Shown: piece after piece, positions 47,471 to 57,539 of the stretch
How positions within the stretch are numbered: position 1 is the first letter of the stretch
How the letters are laid out: each line of letters begins with the position of its first letter
The notes under the pieces: generated by a model
The model's database searches: none
Seen by the model: the letters and a program-made list of their open reading frames with translations, nothing else
What the model was told of the DNA's origin: nothing
Assembly (NCBI RefSeq): GCF_005047655.1
Contig: NZ_SUKF01000002.1
Coordinates: 124,001 to 188,000, forward strand
Direction: 5' to 3'
DNA from: Sinimarinibacterium arenosum
GTDB taxonomy: Bacteria > Pseudomonadota > Gammaproteobacteria > Nevskiales > Nevskiaceae
DNA length: 64,000 bases
Translations under genes and position numbers: made by a program

Positions 47471-50400
47471 GCCAGCGCCCTCAATTTGCGCAGCTCGCGA
47501 ACACCGACAGCCAGCGTCATGAAGTCATGCGCGTTGAGCATCTGCAGCTCCTGCAGCCGGCGCATCCCGAAGTTGATCCGCGCAGGATTGGACTGCACCC
47601 AGTTTTCGACCTGTTCCTGCGGTGTCGCGCCGGGATGCTGCAACGCCAGTTCGGCCACGTTGCGGTGCAGCCGATAGGTGTCCTCACGCAGGTTCGCACG
47701 CGCCAGCGCCTGCCACTTGCTGGTGAGGCGCAGTCCCAACACCGCCGATAGCAGCCACAAAATGTGCAGACGATCGCCGACTTCGAAATAGACGCCGGCC
47801 GCCTGCCGTACCGAAACGCCGGCACCGGTGGCGAGCTGGATGATGTCCGGCGCACAACCGAGCACCATGGTGTTGGCCAACTGCTGCGCCAGCGCCTCGG
47901 GTACGCCATCTTCACGCATGCCCGCGACCGCCTTGTCCCAGTCGCTACGGTAGCTGGGTGACAGAATCTGCGGCAGCGTTTCTGCAAGTTCGGCGATGCC
48001 GCTGCGGAAATGGGTCACTGCCTCCGCAACCGGCCGCTGGTCCCAGTGATCGCTGATCAGCCAGCTGGTGGCGTGCTTCATCAGTCCGATGGCGCGGCTG
48101 AACAGACGCAGCTGCAGCGCGGCGGGGACCTGACCGTCCAGCGCCTGGATCGGCAACCAGTAGCGATCACCTTCGAAAATCTCGTGCGCGATGGCATAGG
48201 CCTTGACCACCGTCGCACGCTCGACGCCATAGTCATCGGCAAAACGATGCGCGAAGGCAAACCCCATGCGATTGACCACGGCGTTGGACAGGATGGTGCC
48301 GATGATCTCGCGGCGCAGGCGATGCCGGACCAAGGACTCCCGATGTTGCTCGACCATCGCCGGCGGGAAGTAGCTCAGAAGATCGCGCTCGAAGAACGGG
48401 TCGTCCGGGACATCGGAATGCACTACCGCATTGAACAGTGAAATCTTGCTGTACGACACCAGCACCGACAACTCGGGCCGGCTCAGACCCATTCCGGCGC
48501 TGCGCCGCTCCTTCAGCCCTTCGTCATCCGGCAGGAATTCGACCGCGCGCGACAGCAGCCCGTCACGCTCCAGCGTGCGCATCAGGTTGGTGTGCTCATC
48601 CAGTCGCTCTGCGGCATCCCGCTCCAGCAGACTGATGGCCAGACACTGCACGTAGTTATCGACCAGCACCGCCTTTGCGACGTCACCGGTCATCGACGCC
48701 AGGAATGGATCCCGCACCTCGCGTGTCAGCTCGCCCTCGGCCATCAGCCGGTTCAGCGCGATCTTGATGTTGACCTCGCGATCGGAGCTGTGAACGCCGC
48801 CTGCGTTGTCAATGAAGTCGGTATTGATGCAGCCACCGCTGCCACCGCCGCCCTGCAGCGCATACTCGATACGACCCAACTGGGTACATCCGAGGTTTCC
48901 GCCCTCGCCAACCACGCGACAACGCAGGTCACGGCCATTGACGCGGATTGCATCATTGGCACGATCACCGCAGTCCTGGTGCGACTCGTGATGACTCTTG
49001 ACGTAGGTGCCGATGCCTCCGTTCCACAGCAGATCGACCGGCGCCTTCAGAATCTCGCGCAACAGTTCCAGCGGCGTCAGTTTCTCCAGCGTGATGCCCA
49101 GCGCCCGGCGTGCTTCCGGCGCGAGTGTGATCAGCTTGTCGCTGCGCGGCACGATCATTCCGCCGGCAGACAACTTTCCGCTGTCATAGTCCGCCCAGGA
49201 CGAACGCGGCAGCGCGAACAATCGTTCGCGTTCCTGATAGCTGATCTCGGGATCAGGATCGGGGTCGATAAAGATGTGCCGATGATCAAACGCAGCGACC
49301 AGCTTGAGCTTGCGCGACAGCAGCATGCCGTTACCGAACACGTCGCCGCTCATGTCACCAATGCCGACCACGGTGATCGACTCGGATTGAATGTCGATGC
49401 CACCGCTGGCGCCATCAGCTCTCGGCAGTTCGCGGAAATGTCGCTTGACCCCTTCCCAGGCACCGCGGGCGGTGATGCCCATCTTCTTGTGGTCGTAGCC
49501 GGCCGAGCCGCCGGAAGCAAACGCATCACCGAGCCAGAAGCCATATTCCTCGGCAACCGCGTTGGCGATGTCTGAAAAACTCGCAGTGCCCTTGTCGGCG
49601 GCGACGACCAGATACGGATCGTCATCGTCATAGCGTCGCACCGATGCCGGCGGCACGATGTCGTCGCCGACGCGGTTGTCGGTGATATCCAGCAGCCCGC
49701 GCAGAAAGGTCTGATAGCACTCGATGCCGCGCTTGAGCCAGCTGTCGCGCTGAGTGGGATCGCCGCGTTTGACGACAAATCCACCCTTGGCGCCGACTGG
49801 CACGATGATCGCGTTCTTGACCATCTGCGCCTTCATCAGGCCGAGGACTTCGGTGCGGAAGTCCTGTGCACGATCCGACCAGCGCAAGCCACCGCGGGCG
49901 ACCCGACCCCCGCGCAGATGAATGCCTTCGACATCCGGCGAGTAGACGAATACTTCAAACATCGGCAACGGCGCCGGGAGCTCCGGCACTTTGCGCGGGT
50001 CCAGTTTGATGCTGACGTACGGCTTGTCGCTGCCATCGGCCGCCGGCTGGAAATAATTGGTGCGCAGAACCGCGCGCACCACTGCAGCGTATGCGCGTAA
50101 GACCCGATCGCCATCCAGGGTGATCACCGCATCCAGTCGTTCGTCGAGCGCTTGCGACAGCGAATTTTCTGTCGCATGCCGCATGTCCTCAGCCATCTGC
50201 GGATCGAAGCGTGTGGCAAATAACCGTGCCAGCAGCTGCGCGATCGGCGCGTGTGCCGCCAGCAACCGCTCCATATAGTCCTGGCTGTAGGGCAAGCCGG
50301 TCTGGATCAGATATTTGGTCAAGGTCCGCAGCGCGACGACCTGGCGCGCATCCAGCCCTGCGCCGAGCACCAGGCGATTCAGCCCGTCGTTCTCGCATGC

Positions 50401-52320
50401 ACCGGTCCATGTCGCCAGGAACGCCTGTTCGAAATACGTACGCTGCTGCTCCGGCGACAGTGCACAACCACCGCTGACCTGGATCTGGAAATCCTGGATC
50501 CACATCGAATCACCGGTCCGCTGACTCACTTCAGTCGGATCCTGCCAGATCACGCGCAGCCCGAAATTCTCCAGCGTCGGCAGCACGTCCGACAGCGGCA
50601 GTGGCTGCTTCCAGCAATACAGCTTCAGCCGTATCGGACAGACGTCGCCGGCCGCAGCGGTGTCGACCAACAGGCGCGGCAGCACCGGATGTTCGGCGTT
50701 GAGCTGAACCAGATATTGCAGATCGGCCGCCGCTTCCAGCGGCGTCACCATTTCCTGGTACGACAGCGCGAATCCGTCGATGAAGCCGGCCGCTGCGACC
50801 AGTTCACCGGGCCCGCCGCGTCGCAGCACTTCGCGCAGCTGGTCGCGCCACGAGCGCGTGGCGGCGATCAGGCGCTCCTCGACCTGCGTGGTGGTCAACG
50901 GAATCGTAGTGCCAGGCGGCGTGCGCACGATGTAGTGGATCCGCGCCAGACTCTGGCGCAGGAACTCGATGGTGCGGTCGACACCGATCCCGTTGCAGAT
51001 CGTCATCAATTCGGCAGCGATCCGATCACGCAACTCGCGCGAATAGCGATCGCGCGGCAGATAGATCATGCAGGAGTAGAAGCGACCGTAGCGGTCGCGC
51101 CGCATGAACAGACGCAGCTGCTGACGGTCGCGCAGGGCGCGGATCCCCATGCAGACGTCAAACAGTTCCTGCTCGGAGGATTGAAACAGCTCGTCGCGCG
51201 GCAGCTGATGCAGGATGTCACGCAGGTTCTTGCCGGAGTGCGAGTCCTCGCGCAACCGCGAGCGATGCATCACGTACTCCGCCTTGCGCCGAATCAGGGG
51301 AATGTTCTTGGGCCGCTCGATATAGGCGTCGGAAGAGAACAGTCCGATGAAGCGGCAGATTCCGAGGACGCCGCCATCAGGCCGGAAACGCCGCACCGAC
51401 ACCACGTCGATGTACTCGGGATGATGCACCGTCGAACGATGATTGGCCTTGGTCACCACGACGACCCGGGTCGACTCGGTGTACTTGTCGAGCTCGGCCG
51501 GTGGTGCGATCAACTGGTCAGGATCTGCAAAGCGTGCGCCGTTACGCGCCAGCCCCAGCGACGCCTCCGGACGCATCGCAAAGCGCGCCTGATCGCCTTC
51601 GCTCACCGCCTCGGTCTCGGCAACGCCCAGAAAAGTGAAGTGCCCGTCGTCCAGCCACTGCAGAAACTCGCGCGCTTCGGCGAATTCCTCGAGGTTGCCC
51701 CCCGGCGGCGGCAGCTGCATCGCATCCGCCATTTCCCGCAGTCGCGCGCGCATGGCCGGAAAGTCGATGACGATCGTGCGCAGGTCCTTGACCACCTGCT
51801 GCAGATCGGCCTGCAGCGACGCATCGCGCTCGGCGCTGTGCAGCGGTTCGAACTCCAGGTGGATCAGCGATTCGGCATTGCGCTCACCCGATTGCAGCGG
51901 ACCGACATGAATCGGTTTGCCGGAAGCATCGCGACGGATGCTCAGGACCGGATGCGCAAGCCAGTCAATCGAGCTGCCGACCGCACGTACCGCCATCGAC
52001 ACCGAATCGACCAGAAACGACATGTCTTCGACCACGCTGTCGAGCTGTGCGAGTTGCCGCGTGTCGCCCTCTACAGGTTGGCGCAGCTCCAGCAGCAGCT
52101 GACCCGGCTTGCGCGTCTGTGCCAGTTGCCAGTGGCGATAGCAGACCTCGAACAACTCGTCCGGCCTGCGCAGTCGCAAGGCGTCCTGCGAGGCCATCTC
52201 GTAGTAGTGCCGCAGGAAGTTGCGAAAAAGCCGTTGCTCGGCGTCCGGCACTCGGGCATCGGCGAGCGCCTCCAGCTGCGCCAGCAGCAGCGCCTGTTCC
52301 TGCACAGAATCGGACTGCAT
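47467..52320 (-). CDS. gdhB: Large NAD-specific glutamate dehydrogenase
   Basis: This 1617-residue enzyme oxidises glutamate to 2-oxoglutarate and ammonia, mainly for catabolism. ATG 52320 follows GGAGGAGAAAACG, an excellent ribosome site; earlier in-frame codons run through the intergenic promoter region. The central catalytic part has YVSIKLDPRKVPELPAPLP, GGRVARGGLRWSDRAQDFRTEVLGL, MKAQMVKNAIIVPVGAKGGFV and GIGDMSGDVFGNGML, and the long N-terminal region is of ACT/regulatory type. Size matches the about 180-kDa class known from Pseudomonas and Caulobacter. It would consume the glutamate produced by the AST pathway. A -10-like TATACT lies on the minus strand at 52393-52388. Confidence 0.95.
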   Translation of the reverse strand: MQSDSVQEQALLLAQLEALADARVPDAEQRLFRNFLRHYYEMASQDALRLRRPDELFEVCYRHWQLAQTRKPGQLLLELRQPVEGDTRQLAQLDSVVEDMSFLVDSVSMAVRAVGSSIDWLAHPVLSIRRDASGKPIHVGPLQSGERNAESLIHLEFEPLHSAERDASLQADLQQVVKDLRTIVIDFPAMRARLREMADAMQLPPPGGNLEEFAEAREFLQWLDDGHFTFLGVAETEAVSEGDQARFAMRPEASLGLARNGARFADPDQLIAPPAELDKYTESTRVVVVTKANHRSTVHHPEYIDVVSVRRFRPDGGVLGICRFIGLFSSDAYIERPKNIPLIRRKAEYVMHRSRLREDSHSGKNLRDILHQLPRDELFQSSEQELFDVCMGIRALRDRQQLRLFMRRDRYGRFYSCMIYLPRDRYSRELRDRIAAELMTICNGIGVDRTIEFLRQSLARIHYIVRTPPGTTIPLTTTQVEERLIAATRSWRDQLREVLRRGGPGELVAAAGFIDGFALSYQEMVTPLEAAADLQYLVQLNAEHPVLPRLLVDTAAAGDVCPIRLKLYCWKQPLPLSDVLPTLENFGLRVIWQDPTEVSQRTGDSMWIQDFQIQVSGGCALSPEQQRTYFEQAFLATWTGACENDGLNRLVLGAGLDARQVVALRTLTKYLIQTGLPYSQDYMERLLAAHAPIAQLLARLFATRFDPQMAEDMRHATENSLSQALDERLDAVITLDGDRVLRAYAAVVRAVLRTNYFQPAADGSDKPYVSIKLDPRKVPELPAPLPMFEVFVYSPDVEGIHLRGGRVARGGLRWSDRAQDFRTEVLGLMKAQMVKNAIIVPVGAKGGFVVKRGDPTQRDSWLKRGIECYQTFLRGLLDITDNRVGDDIVPPASVRRYDDDDPYLVVAADKGTASFSDIANAVAEEYGFWLGDAFASGGSAGYDHKKMGITARGAWEGVKRHFRELPRADGASGGIDIQSESITVVGIGDMSGDVFGNGMLLSRKLKLVAAFDHRHIFIDPDPDPEISYQERERLFALPRSSWADYDSGKLSAGGMIVPRSDKLITLAPEARRALGITLEKLTPLELLREILKAPVDLLWNGGIGTYVKSHHESHQDCGDRANDAIRVNGRDLRCRVVGEGGNLGCTQLGRIEYALQGGGGSGGCINTDFIDNAGGVHSSDREVNIKIALNRLMAEGELTREVRDPFLASMTGDVAKAVLVDNYVQCLAISLLERDAAERLDEHTNLMRTLERDGLLSRAVEFLPDDEGLKERRSAGMGLSRPELSVLVSYSKISLFNAVVHSDVPDDPFFERDLLSYFPPAMVEQHRESLVRHRLRREIIGTILSNAVVNRMGFAFAHRFADDYGVERATVVKAYAIAHEIFEGDRYWLPIQALDGQVPAALQLRLFSRAIGLMKHATSWLISDHWDQRPVAEAVTHFRSGIAELAETLPQILSPSYRSDWDKAVAGMREDGVPEALAQQLANTMVLGCAPDIIQLATGAGVSVRQAAGVYFEVGDRLHILWLLSAVLGLRLTSKWQALARANLREDTYRLHRNVAELALQHPGATPQEQVENWVQSNPARINFGMRRLQELQMLNAHDFMTLAVGVRELRKLRALA

Positions 52321-52631
52321 CGTTTTCTCCTCCGGCCCGTAGGCCGTGCTTTCTGAGACCGATCCGCGCGATCTCGCGCGCCATCGCAGTATACGACCGG
52401 GCGCGCCGAACACTGTTCCGTCAAAATCGTACGGCCACAGGATGACCACAGCCGGCGTCGAACTGCACGCTGGCCCACACCGTAGGCACCCGGAGCACGA
52501 CACATGTTCGCAGCAACCTCATTCTGGACGCTCGGACATAGATCAAGGACGCGCGCACCGTGCGGCCGCGGTCTGCGGCCCCTACGATACCGGTCTCGCG
52601 AAAACTCGCCGCCGGCCTCGGAGTGCCTGCC
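52321..52631. other. Divergent intergenic region, gdhB/redoxin
   Basis: This 311-base interval holds the gdhB ribosome site and, on the minus strand, a -10-like TATACT (52393-52388) about 65 bases upstream of its start, with no good -35. Toward the redoxin gene the only notable feature is GGAG 8 bases before its TTG start. I see no gene, repeat or riboswitch pattern. Confidence 0.5.
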
Positions 52632-53474
52632 TTGAACCTGCTGAAATCGCTGTACGTATCGACTTTCATGACCGCGGCATTCGTCGCCTGCGGTGTCGCG
52701 GTCTGGCAGCTGCTGCTCGGAAATGAACCTGCGGCATGGGCCGGCGTCCTGATCGCCTGCGTGCCCATCGCCACATTCTTCGCGTTGCTGTTGCTGCGCC
52801 CGGTGGCGCGCACCAGTGCCAATCTGTGGTCCCTGATCGTTGCGGGCGTAGCAGGAACGGCCATCTCTCTGATCGAAGTCGGCCCCGCGCATGTCGCAAC
52901 CTGGCTGAGTTTTGGACTGGGCGTGGTCGGCACCGTGCTGTACGTATTCTGGTATTCGCGGTTTGCCGCACGCGATTCCGAACGTCTGGCGCTCGGCCGC
53001 GTGCTGCCGGCCTTTGCCCTTGAAGCGGTCGATGGCACTCCCCGTGCGGCGGCCTCCTTTCTGGGCAAGCCGGTATTGTGGGTGTTCTACCGCGGCAACT
53101 GGTGCCCGCTGTGCATGGCGCAGATCCGCGAAGTCGCGGGTCAGTACCGCGAACTGGCACAGCGCGGCGCCGAGGTTGTCCTGATCAGTCCGCAGCCAGC
53201 CACACATACGCAGAATCTGGCACAGCGTTTTGACGCACCGATGACGTTCATGGTCGACCGCGACAATGCGGCCGCGCGTCAGCTCGGCATTCTCGCCGAA
53301 AACGGCCTGCCCACCGGGCTGCAGGTCCTGGGCTACGACGGCGACGTGCCGATGCCAACCGTGCTGATAACCGATGCCGAAGGCCGCATCGTCTACGCGG
53401 ACCTGACTGACAACTATCGCGTGCGTCCGGAACCCGCAGAGTTTATCGCCGTGCTCGACCGCCTCGGCATCTGA
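52632..53474 (+). CDS. Membrane-anchored redoxin (AhpC/TSA-like) with CPLC motif
   Basis: With a TTG start at 52632 (GGAG 8 bases upstream) the protein has 280 residues; GTG 52560 would add 24 unlikely residues. The first 115 residues hold about four membrane helices (TAAFVACGVAVWQLLL, WAGVLIACVPIATFFALLLL, LWSLIVAGVAGTAISLI, WLSFGLGVVGTVLYVFW). The rest is a thioredoxin-fold peroxiredoxin-like domain with Cys158 and Cys161 in FYRGNWCPLCMAQIREV, a motif seen in the AhpC/TSA group with two active-site cysteines. It probably faces the periplasm or cytoplasm next to the membrane and moves thiol electrons. A disulfide reductase fusion gene follows after 32 bases. Confidence 0.83.
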   Translation: MNLLKSLYVSTFMTAAFVACGVAVWQLLLGNEPAAWAGVLIACVPIATFFALLLLRPVARTSANLWSLIVAGVAGTAISLIEVGPAHVATWLSFGLGVVGTVLYVFWYSRFAARDSERLALGRVLPAFALEAVDGTPRAAASFLGKPVLWVFYRGNWCPLCMAQIREVAGQYRELAQRGAEVVLISPQPATHTQNLAQRFDAPMTFMVDRDNAAARQLGILAENGLPTGLQVLGYDGDVPMPTVLITDAEGRIVYADLTDNYRVRPEPAEFIAVLDRLGI

Positions 53475-53506
53475 ACCCGCCAACGACCCGCCCTTCGCAA
53501 GCCAAT

Positions 53507-55648
53507 ATGAAAAACAGACTGCTGCTGCTGGGACTCATCGCCGCGGCCATTGTCGCGTTCTTCGTTTTCGATCTCGGGCACTACTTCTCGCTGGAGTATC
53601 TGCAGTCGCAGCGCGTCAGTCTGGTCGCGTACCGCGACGCGCATCCGCTGCTGACAACCGGCGTGTATTTCGCGGTGTACGTGCTGACGACGGCACTGTC
53701 GCTGCCGGGCGCCGCGGTGCTGACGCTGGCCGGCGGCGCGGTCTTCGGCGTGCTGTGGGGGACGGTGATCGTCTCGTTCGCCTCCACGCTGGGCGCCACC
53801 GGCGCGTTTCTGGTCGCGCGTTACCTGCTGCGCGATTCGATCCAGTCCCGTTACGCCGACAAGCTCAAGGCCATCAACGCCGGCATCGAACGCGATGGCG
53901 CGTTCTACCTGTTCACACTGCGCCTGGTGCCGCTGTTCCCGTTCTTCGTGATCAACCTGCTGCTGGGCCTGACGTCGATGCGGGCGCGCACCTTCTTCTG
54001 GGTCAGCCAGGTCGGCATGTTCGCCGGCACCATTGTCTACGTGAATGCCGGCACGCAGCTGGCGCAAATCACCTCGCTGCGCGGCATTCTGTCGCCCGGA
54101 CTGCTCGGCGCTTTCATCCTGCTGGGCATCTTTCCGCTGATCGCAAAGAAGCTGGTCGACTGGATCAAGGCACGGCGCGTCTATGCCCCCTACGCCCGCC
54201 CCGCACGCTACGACCGCAACCTGATCGTGATCGGCGGCGGCTCGGCCGGGCTGGTCAGCGCCTATATCGCCGCAGCGGTCAAAGCCAAGGTGACGCTGAT
54301 CGAAAAGCACAAGATGGGCGGCGACTGCCTGAACTACGGCTGCGTACCGTCCAAGGCGTTGATCCGCTCCGCCAAGTTCGCCAGCCATCTGGATCGCGCC
54401 TCGGAGTTCGGCTTCGACGCCGTCACCGGCAGGCCCGACTTCGCCAAGGTCATGGAACGGGTACAGACGGTGATCCGGGCCATCGAGCCGCATGACTCAG
54501 TTGAGCGCTATACCAGCCTGGGCGTCGAATGCATCCAGGGCGAGGCACGGCTGATCGATCCATGGACCGTCGAGGTCAATGGCGAGCGACTCACCGCACG
54601 CTCCATCGTGCTCGCCACCGGCGCCGAACCCTTCGTGCCGCCGATCCCCGGGCTCAAGGAAGCCGGCTATCTGACCTCGGACAACCTGTGGTCGCTGCGC
54701 GAGCTGCCGCCGCGGCTGGTCGTGCTCGGCGGCGGTCCGATCGGCTGCGAGCTGGCACAGTCCTTCGCCCGTCTCGGTAGCCGGGTCACCCAGGTCGAGA
54801 TGCTGCCGCAGCTCATGGGCCGCGAGGACCCGGAGATCGCTGCCGCGGTCAGGGCACGTTTCGACGCCGAGGGCATCGACGTGCGCGTCAACACCAAAGC
54901 CAAGGCGGTCGTGGTTGAAAACGGCCGGAAGTTTCTGCTTTGCGAAACGGCCGACGGCGAACAGCGTGTCGCTTTCGATCAGATCCTGGTCGCAGTCGGT
55001 CGCTCGGCACGGCTCAAGGGTTTCGGCCTGGAGGAACTCGGCGTCAAGACCGCGCGCACGGTCGAGGTCAACGATTTCCTGCAGACCAACTTCCCGAACA
55101 TCTATGCCTGCGGGGACGTCGCCGGGCCCTACCAGTTCACCCACACCGCCGCGCACATGGCGTGGTATGCCGCAGTCAACGCGCTGTTCGAGCCGCTGCT
55201 GGCACTGCGCGGCGGCAAGTTCAAGGTCGACTATTCCGTCATTCCGTGGGCAACGTTCACCGAGCCGGAAGTCGCGCGCGTCGGCCTGAACGAAACCGAC
55301 GCCAAGGCCCGCGGCATTGCCTACGAGGTTTCAAGCTACAACATCGACGAGCTGGACCGCGCGATCGCTGACGGCGAGGCACATGGGCTGGTCAAGGTGC
55401 TGACCGTGCCGGGCAAGGACAGGATTCTGGGCGTCACCATCATGGGCGAACACGCGGGTGATCTGATCGCCGAATACGTGCTGGCAATGCGTCACGGCAT
55501 CGGCCTGAACAAGATCCTCGGCACCATCCACATCTATCCAACGCTGGCCGAAGCCAACAAATACGTCGCCGGCCAGTGGAAGCAGGCGCACAAACCGGAA
55601 GCGCTGCTGCGCTGGGTCGAGAAGTTCCACGCCTGGCGCCGCGGCTAG
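53507..55648 (+). CDS. Fusion of VTT/TVP38-type membrane domain and flavin disulfide reductase
   Basis: This 713-residue protein joins two domains. Residues 1-225 are a VTT (DedA/TVP38/TMEM64-type) membrane domain with about six helices and the signature GAVFGVLWGTVIVSFASTLG then FYLFTLRLVPLFPFFVINLLLG. From about 238 begins a pyridine-nucleotide disulfide oxidoreductase: FAD loop NLIVIGGGSAGLVSAYIAA, redox disulfide Cys274/Cys279 in GGDCLNYGCVPSKAL, NAD loop VVLGGGPIGCELAQSFARLG, NIYACGDVAGPYQFTHTA and C-terminal dimer motif GTIHIYPTLAEANKY. It resembles mercuric reductase and lipoamide dehydrogenase but lacks the mercury-binding C-terminal cysteines. It is probably coexpressed with the membrane redoxin upstream. 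Confidence 0.92.
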   Translation: MKNRLLLLGLIAAAIVAFFVFDLGHYFSLEYLQSQRVSLVAYRDAHPLLTTGVYFAVYVLTTALSLPGAAVLTLAGGAVFGVLWGTVIVSFASTLGATGAFLVARYLLRDSIQSRYADKLKAINAGIERDGAFYLFTLRLVPLFPFFVINLLLGLTSMRARTFFWVSQVGMFAGTIVYVNAGTQLAQITSLRGILSPGLLGAFILLGIFPLIAKKLVDWIKARRVYAPYARPARYDRNLIVIGGGSAGLVSAYIAAAVKAKVTLIEKHKMGGDCLNYGCVPSKALIRSAKFASHLDRASEFGFDAVTGRPDFAKVMERVQTVIRAIEPHDSVERYTSLGVECIQGEARLIDPWTVEVNGERLTARSIVLATGAEPFVPPIPGLKEAGYLTSDNLWSLRELPPRLVVLGGGPIGCELAQSFARLGSRVTQVEMLPQLMGREDPEIAAAVRARFDAEGIDVRVNTKAKAVVVENGRKFLLCETADGEQRVAFDQILVAVGRSARLKGFGLEELGVKTARTVEVNDFLQTNFPNIYACGDVAGPYQFTHTAAHMAWYAAVNALFEPLLALRGGKFKVDYSVIPWATFTEPEVARVGLNETDAKARGIAYEVSSYNIDELDRAIADGEAHGLVKVLTVPGKDRILGVTIMGEHAGDLIAEYVLAMRHGIGLNKILGTIHIYPTLAEANKYVAGQWKQAHKPEALLRWVEKFHAWRRG

Positions 55649-55662
55649 GCCCCCGTCTCGGT

Positions 55663-56622
55663 TCAGGGATGGAGCACCGGCGCGGCGGCAGCGCCCGCCA
55701 ATGACCCGGGATCCGCTGCTGCCTCCGCGGCAGCCAGCGTCTGCGCTTCCTCGCTGCGCTGGATCTCGCTTTCGGTTTCGCGGTTCATCACCACGATGCT
55801 GATACGACGATTGATCGGGCTGTCCGGACGCTCCTTGTCGAACAGCACGGTCGACGACAACCCGACGACGCGCGCAATCTTGGTATCCGACATGCCGCCA
55901 GCGATCAGCGCACGCCGTGCCGCATTGGCGCGATCGCTCGACAGCTCCCAGTTCGAGTAGCCCGCAACGCTGCCGTAATGGGTGACGTCGGTGTGACCGG
56001 AAATGCTGATGTGATTCGGCAATGGTTCGATGAAGCGGGCCAGCTCCTGCAGGATCTCCGAGGTGTAGCCGCGCAGTTTGGCGCCGCCCAGGTCGAACAT
56101 CGGCCGGTTGCGCTTGTCGACGATCTGTATCCGCAGACCTTCGCTGGTGATGTCGAGCAGCAGCTGATCCTTGAACGGCTCCAGCGCCTGGCTCTTGGCA
56201 ATCGCCTCCAGCAACTCTTCACGCAGGGCTTCGAGACGTTTGCGGTCCAGTTCCCGGGCCGCCTCCTCGATCGCATCCGCGGTCTCACTCCCGGACCCGT
56301 GGAGCTTGCCGTCGGACTCTCCGCGCGAAAGATCCATCGCACCGCCCAGCTGGATCATCGAGGTACTGGCGCCTCCGGGCCCGTTGGCACCGGCAGCCGG
56401 CGTCTGTGACTGCCCCTCGCTCATGCTGGGGTTGTTGAAATAGTCCGAAATCGCCGCGCGCTTTTCCTTGTCGCTGATACCGACGATCCACATGACCATG
56501 AAGAACGCCATCATCGCGGTCACGAAATCGGCATAGGCCACCTTCCAGGCACCGCCGTGGTGACCACCGTGATTGACCTTCTTGACGCGCCGAATGACAA
56601 CGCTTTGCGACGACTCGGCCAT
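55663..56622 (-). CDS. motB: Flagellar motor protein MotB
   Basis: MotB is the peptidoglycan-anchored half of the flagellar stator. The 319-residue protein has the N-terminal KKVNHGGHHGGAWKVAYADFVTAMMAFFMVMWI with Asp32, the essential proton-carrying residue, followed by a plug-like segment and a linker. The C-terminal OmpA-like domain (about 180-290) carries ISISGHTDVTHYG, WELSSDRANAARRALI and RRISIVVMNRE, the peptidoglycan-binding signature. It follows motA by 6 bases, and the pair is convergent with the fusion-reductase gene. Confidence 0.95.
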   Translation of the reverse strand: MAESSQSVVIRRVKKVNHGGHHGGAWKVAYADFVTAMMAFFMVMWIVGISDKEKRAAISDYFNNPSMSEGQSQTPAAGANGPGGASTSMIQLGGAMDLSRGESDGKLHGSGSETADAIEEAARELDRKRLEALREELLEAIAKSQALEPFKDQLLLDITSEGLRIQIVDKRNRPMFDLGGAKLRGYTSEILQELARFIEPLPNHISISGHTDVTHYGSVAGYSNWELSSDRANAARRALIAGGMSDTKIARVVGLSSTVLFDKERPDSPINRRISIVVMNRETESEIQRSEEAQTLAAAEAAADPGSLAGAAAAPVLHP

Positions 56623-56628
56623 GGCCGC

Positions 56629-57483
56629 TTACCGCTTGCCCTTGAGGTGGGTTTCCAGTTCGACGAACGCCGGCCGCATCTTGTAGTTCAGCGACTTGCG
56701 CGCGAACTCGACCGCGACCATCGGGTTGTAGCCGCGCAGACTGGCCAGCAATCCGGCCTTGACGCATTCCAGCGCATGGCTGTCCTCACGAACCCGGGCT
56801 TCCAGTGCCGCCGCCAGCGGGCCGACGAAGCCGTAGGCCAGCAGAATACCCAGGAAGGTGCCGACCAGCGCCGCCGCAACGTGCTCGCCGATCTCGTTGA
56901 CCGGTCCGTCCAGCGCGCCCATGGTGATGACGATGCCGAGCACCGCCGCCACGATGCCGAAACCGGGCAGCGCATCCGACGCCTTGGTCAGGGCATGGGC
57001 CGGTGCCAGCGCATCCTCGTGATGCGTCTCCAGCTCCAGTTCCAGCAGCGGTTCCAGCTCGTGCGGATTCATGTTGCCGCCGATCATCAGACGCAGGCAG
57101 TCGGATATGAACTCGATCAGATGGTGATCTGCCAGCACCTCCGGATACTGACTGAAGATGTCGCTCTTCTCCGGATTCTCGACGTGGTCCTCCATCGACA
57201 TCAGGCCGTCCTTGCGCATCTTGTTCAACAGGGCATAGAGCAGCGACAGGATCGCCAGATAATGCTGGCGCTTGTACTTGGGTCCCTTCAGGATCGAAAC
57301 GCAGCTTTTCAGCGTTTCCTTGACTACGTGCGCCGAGTTCGACGTCACGAACGCGCCGAATGCGGCACCGCCGATGATCACCAGCTCGAACGGCTGCCAT
57401 AAGGCGCCGAGGTGACCGTGCGATGCAATGAATCCACCGATGACACTGATCACAACGATGAGGGACCCGACGATAGGCAGCAT
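56629..57483 (-). CDS. motA: Flagellar motor protein MotA
   Basis: MotA forms the proton channel ring with MotB and contacts the rotor. The 284-residue protein has four membrane helices, with the first two at the N-terminus (PIVGSLIVVISVIGGFIA and FELVIIGGAAFGAFV), a large cytoplasmic loop (about 65-165) and the last two, beginning SDALPGFGIVAAVLGIVITMG and LVGTFLGILLAYGFVGPLA. The C-terminal loop ends in VEFARKSLNYKMRP, where the family's charged rotor contacts lie. A sigma28-like promoter is found upstream. Confidence 0.95.
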   Translation of the reverse strand: MLPIVGSLIVVISVIGGFIASHGHLGALWQPFELVIIGGAAFGAFVTSNSAHVVKETLKSCVSILKGPKYKRQHYLAILSLLYALLNKMRKDGLMSMEDHVENPEKSDIFSQYPEVLADHHLIEFISDCLRLMIGGNMNPHELEPLLELELETHHEDALAPAHALTKASDALPGFGIVAAVLGIVITMGALDGPVNEIGEHVAAALVGTFLGILLAYGFVGPLAAALEARVREDSHALECVKAGLLASLRGYNPMVAVEFARKSLNYKMRPAFVELETHLKGKR

Positions 57484-57539
57484 GGCGTATCCAGTTTCTT
57501 GTTCTGGCGAAGCCGACCAATCGTCGACCTCATGCTGTC

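Noticed and set aside
53507-55648. Mercuric reductase and mer operon
   Set aside because: The flavin enzyme has the redox disulfide but not the C-terminal cysteine pair or a heavy-metal-binding domain, and no merR, merT or merP genes are nearby.
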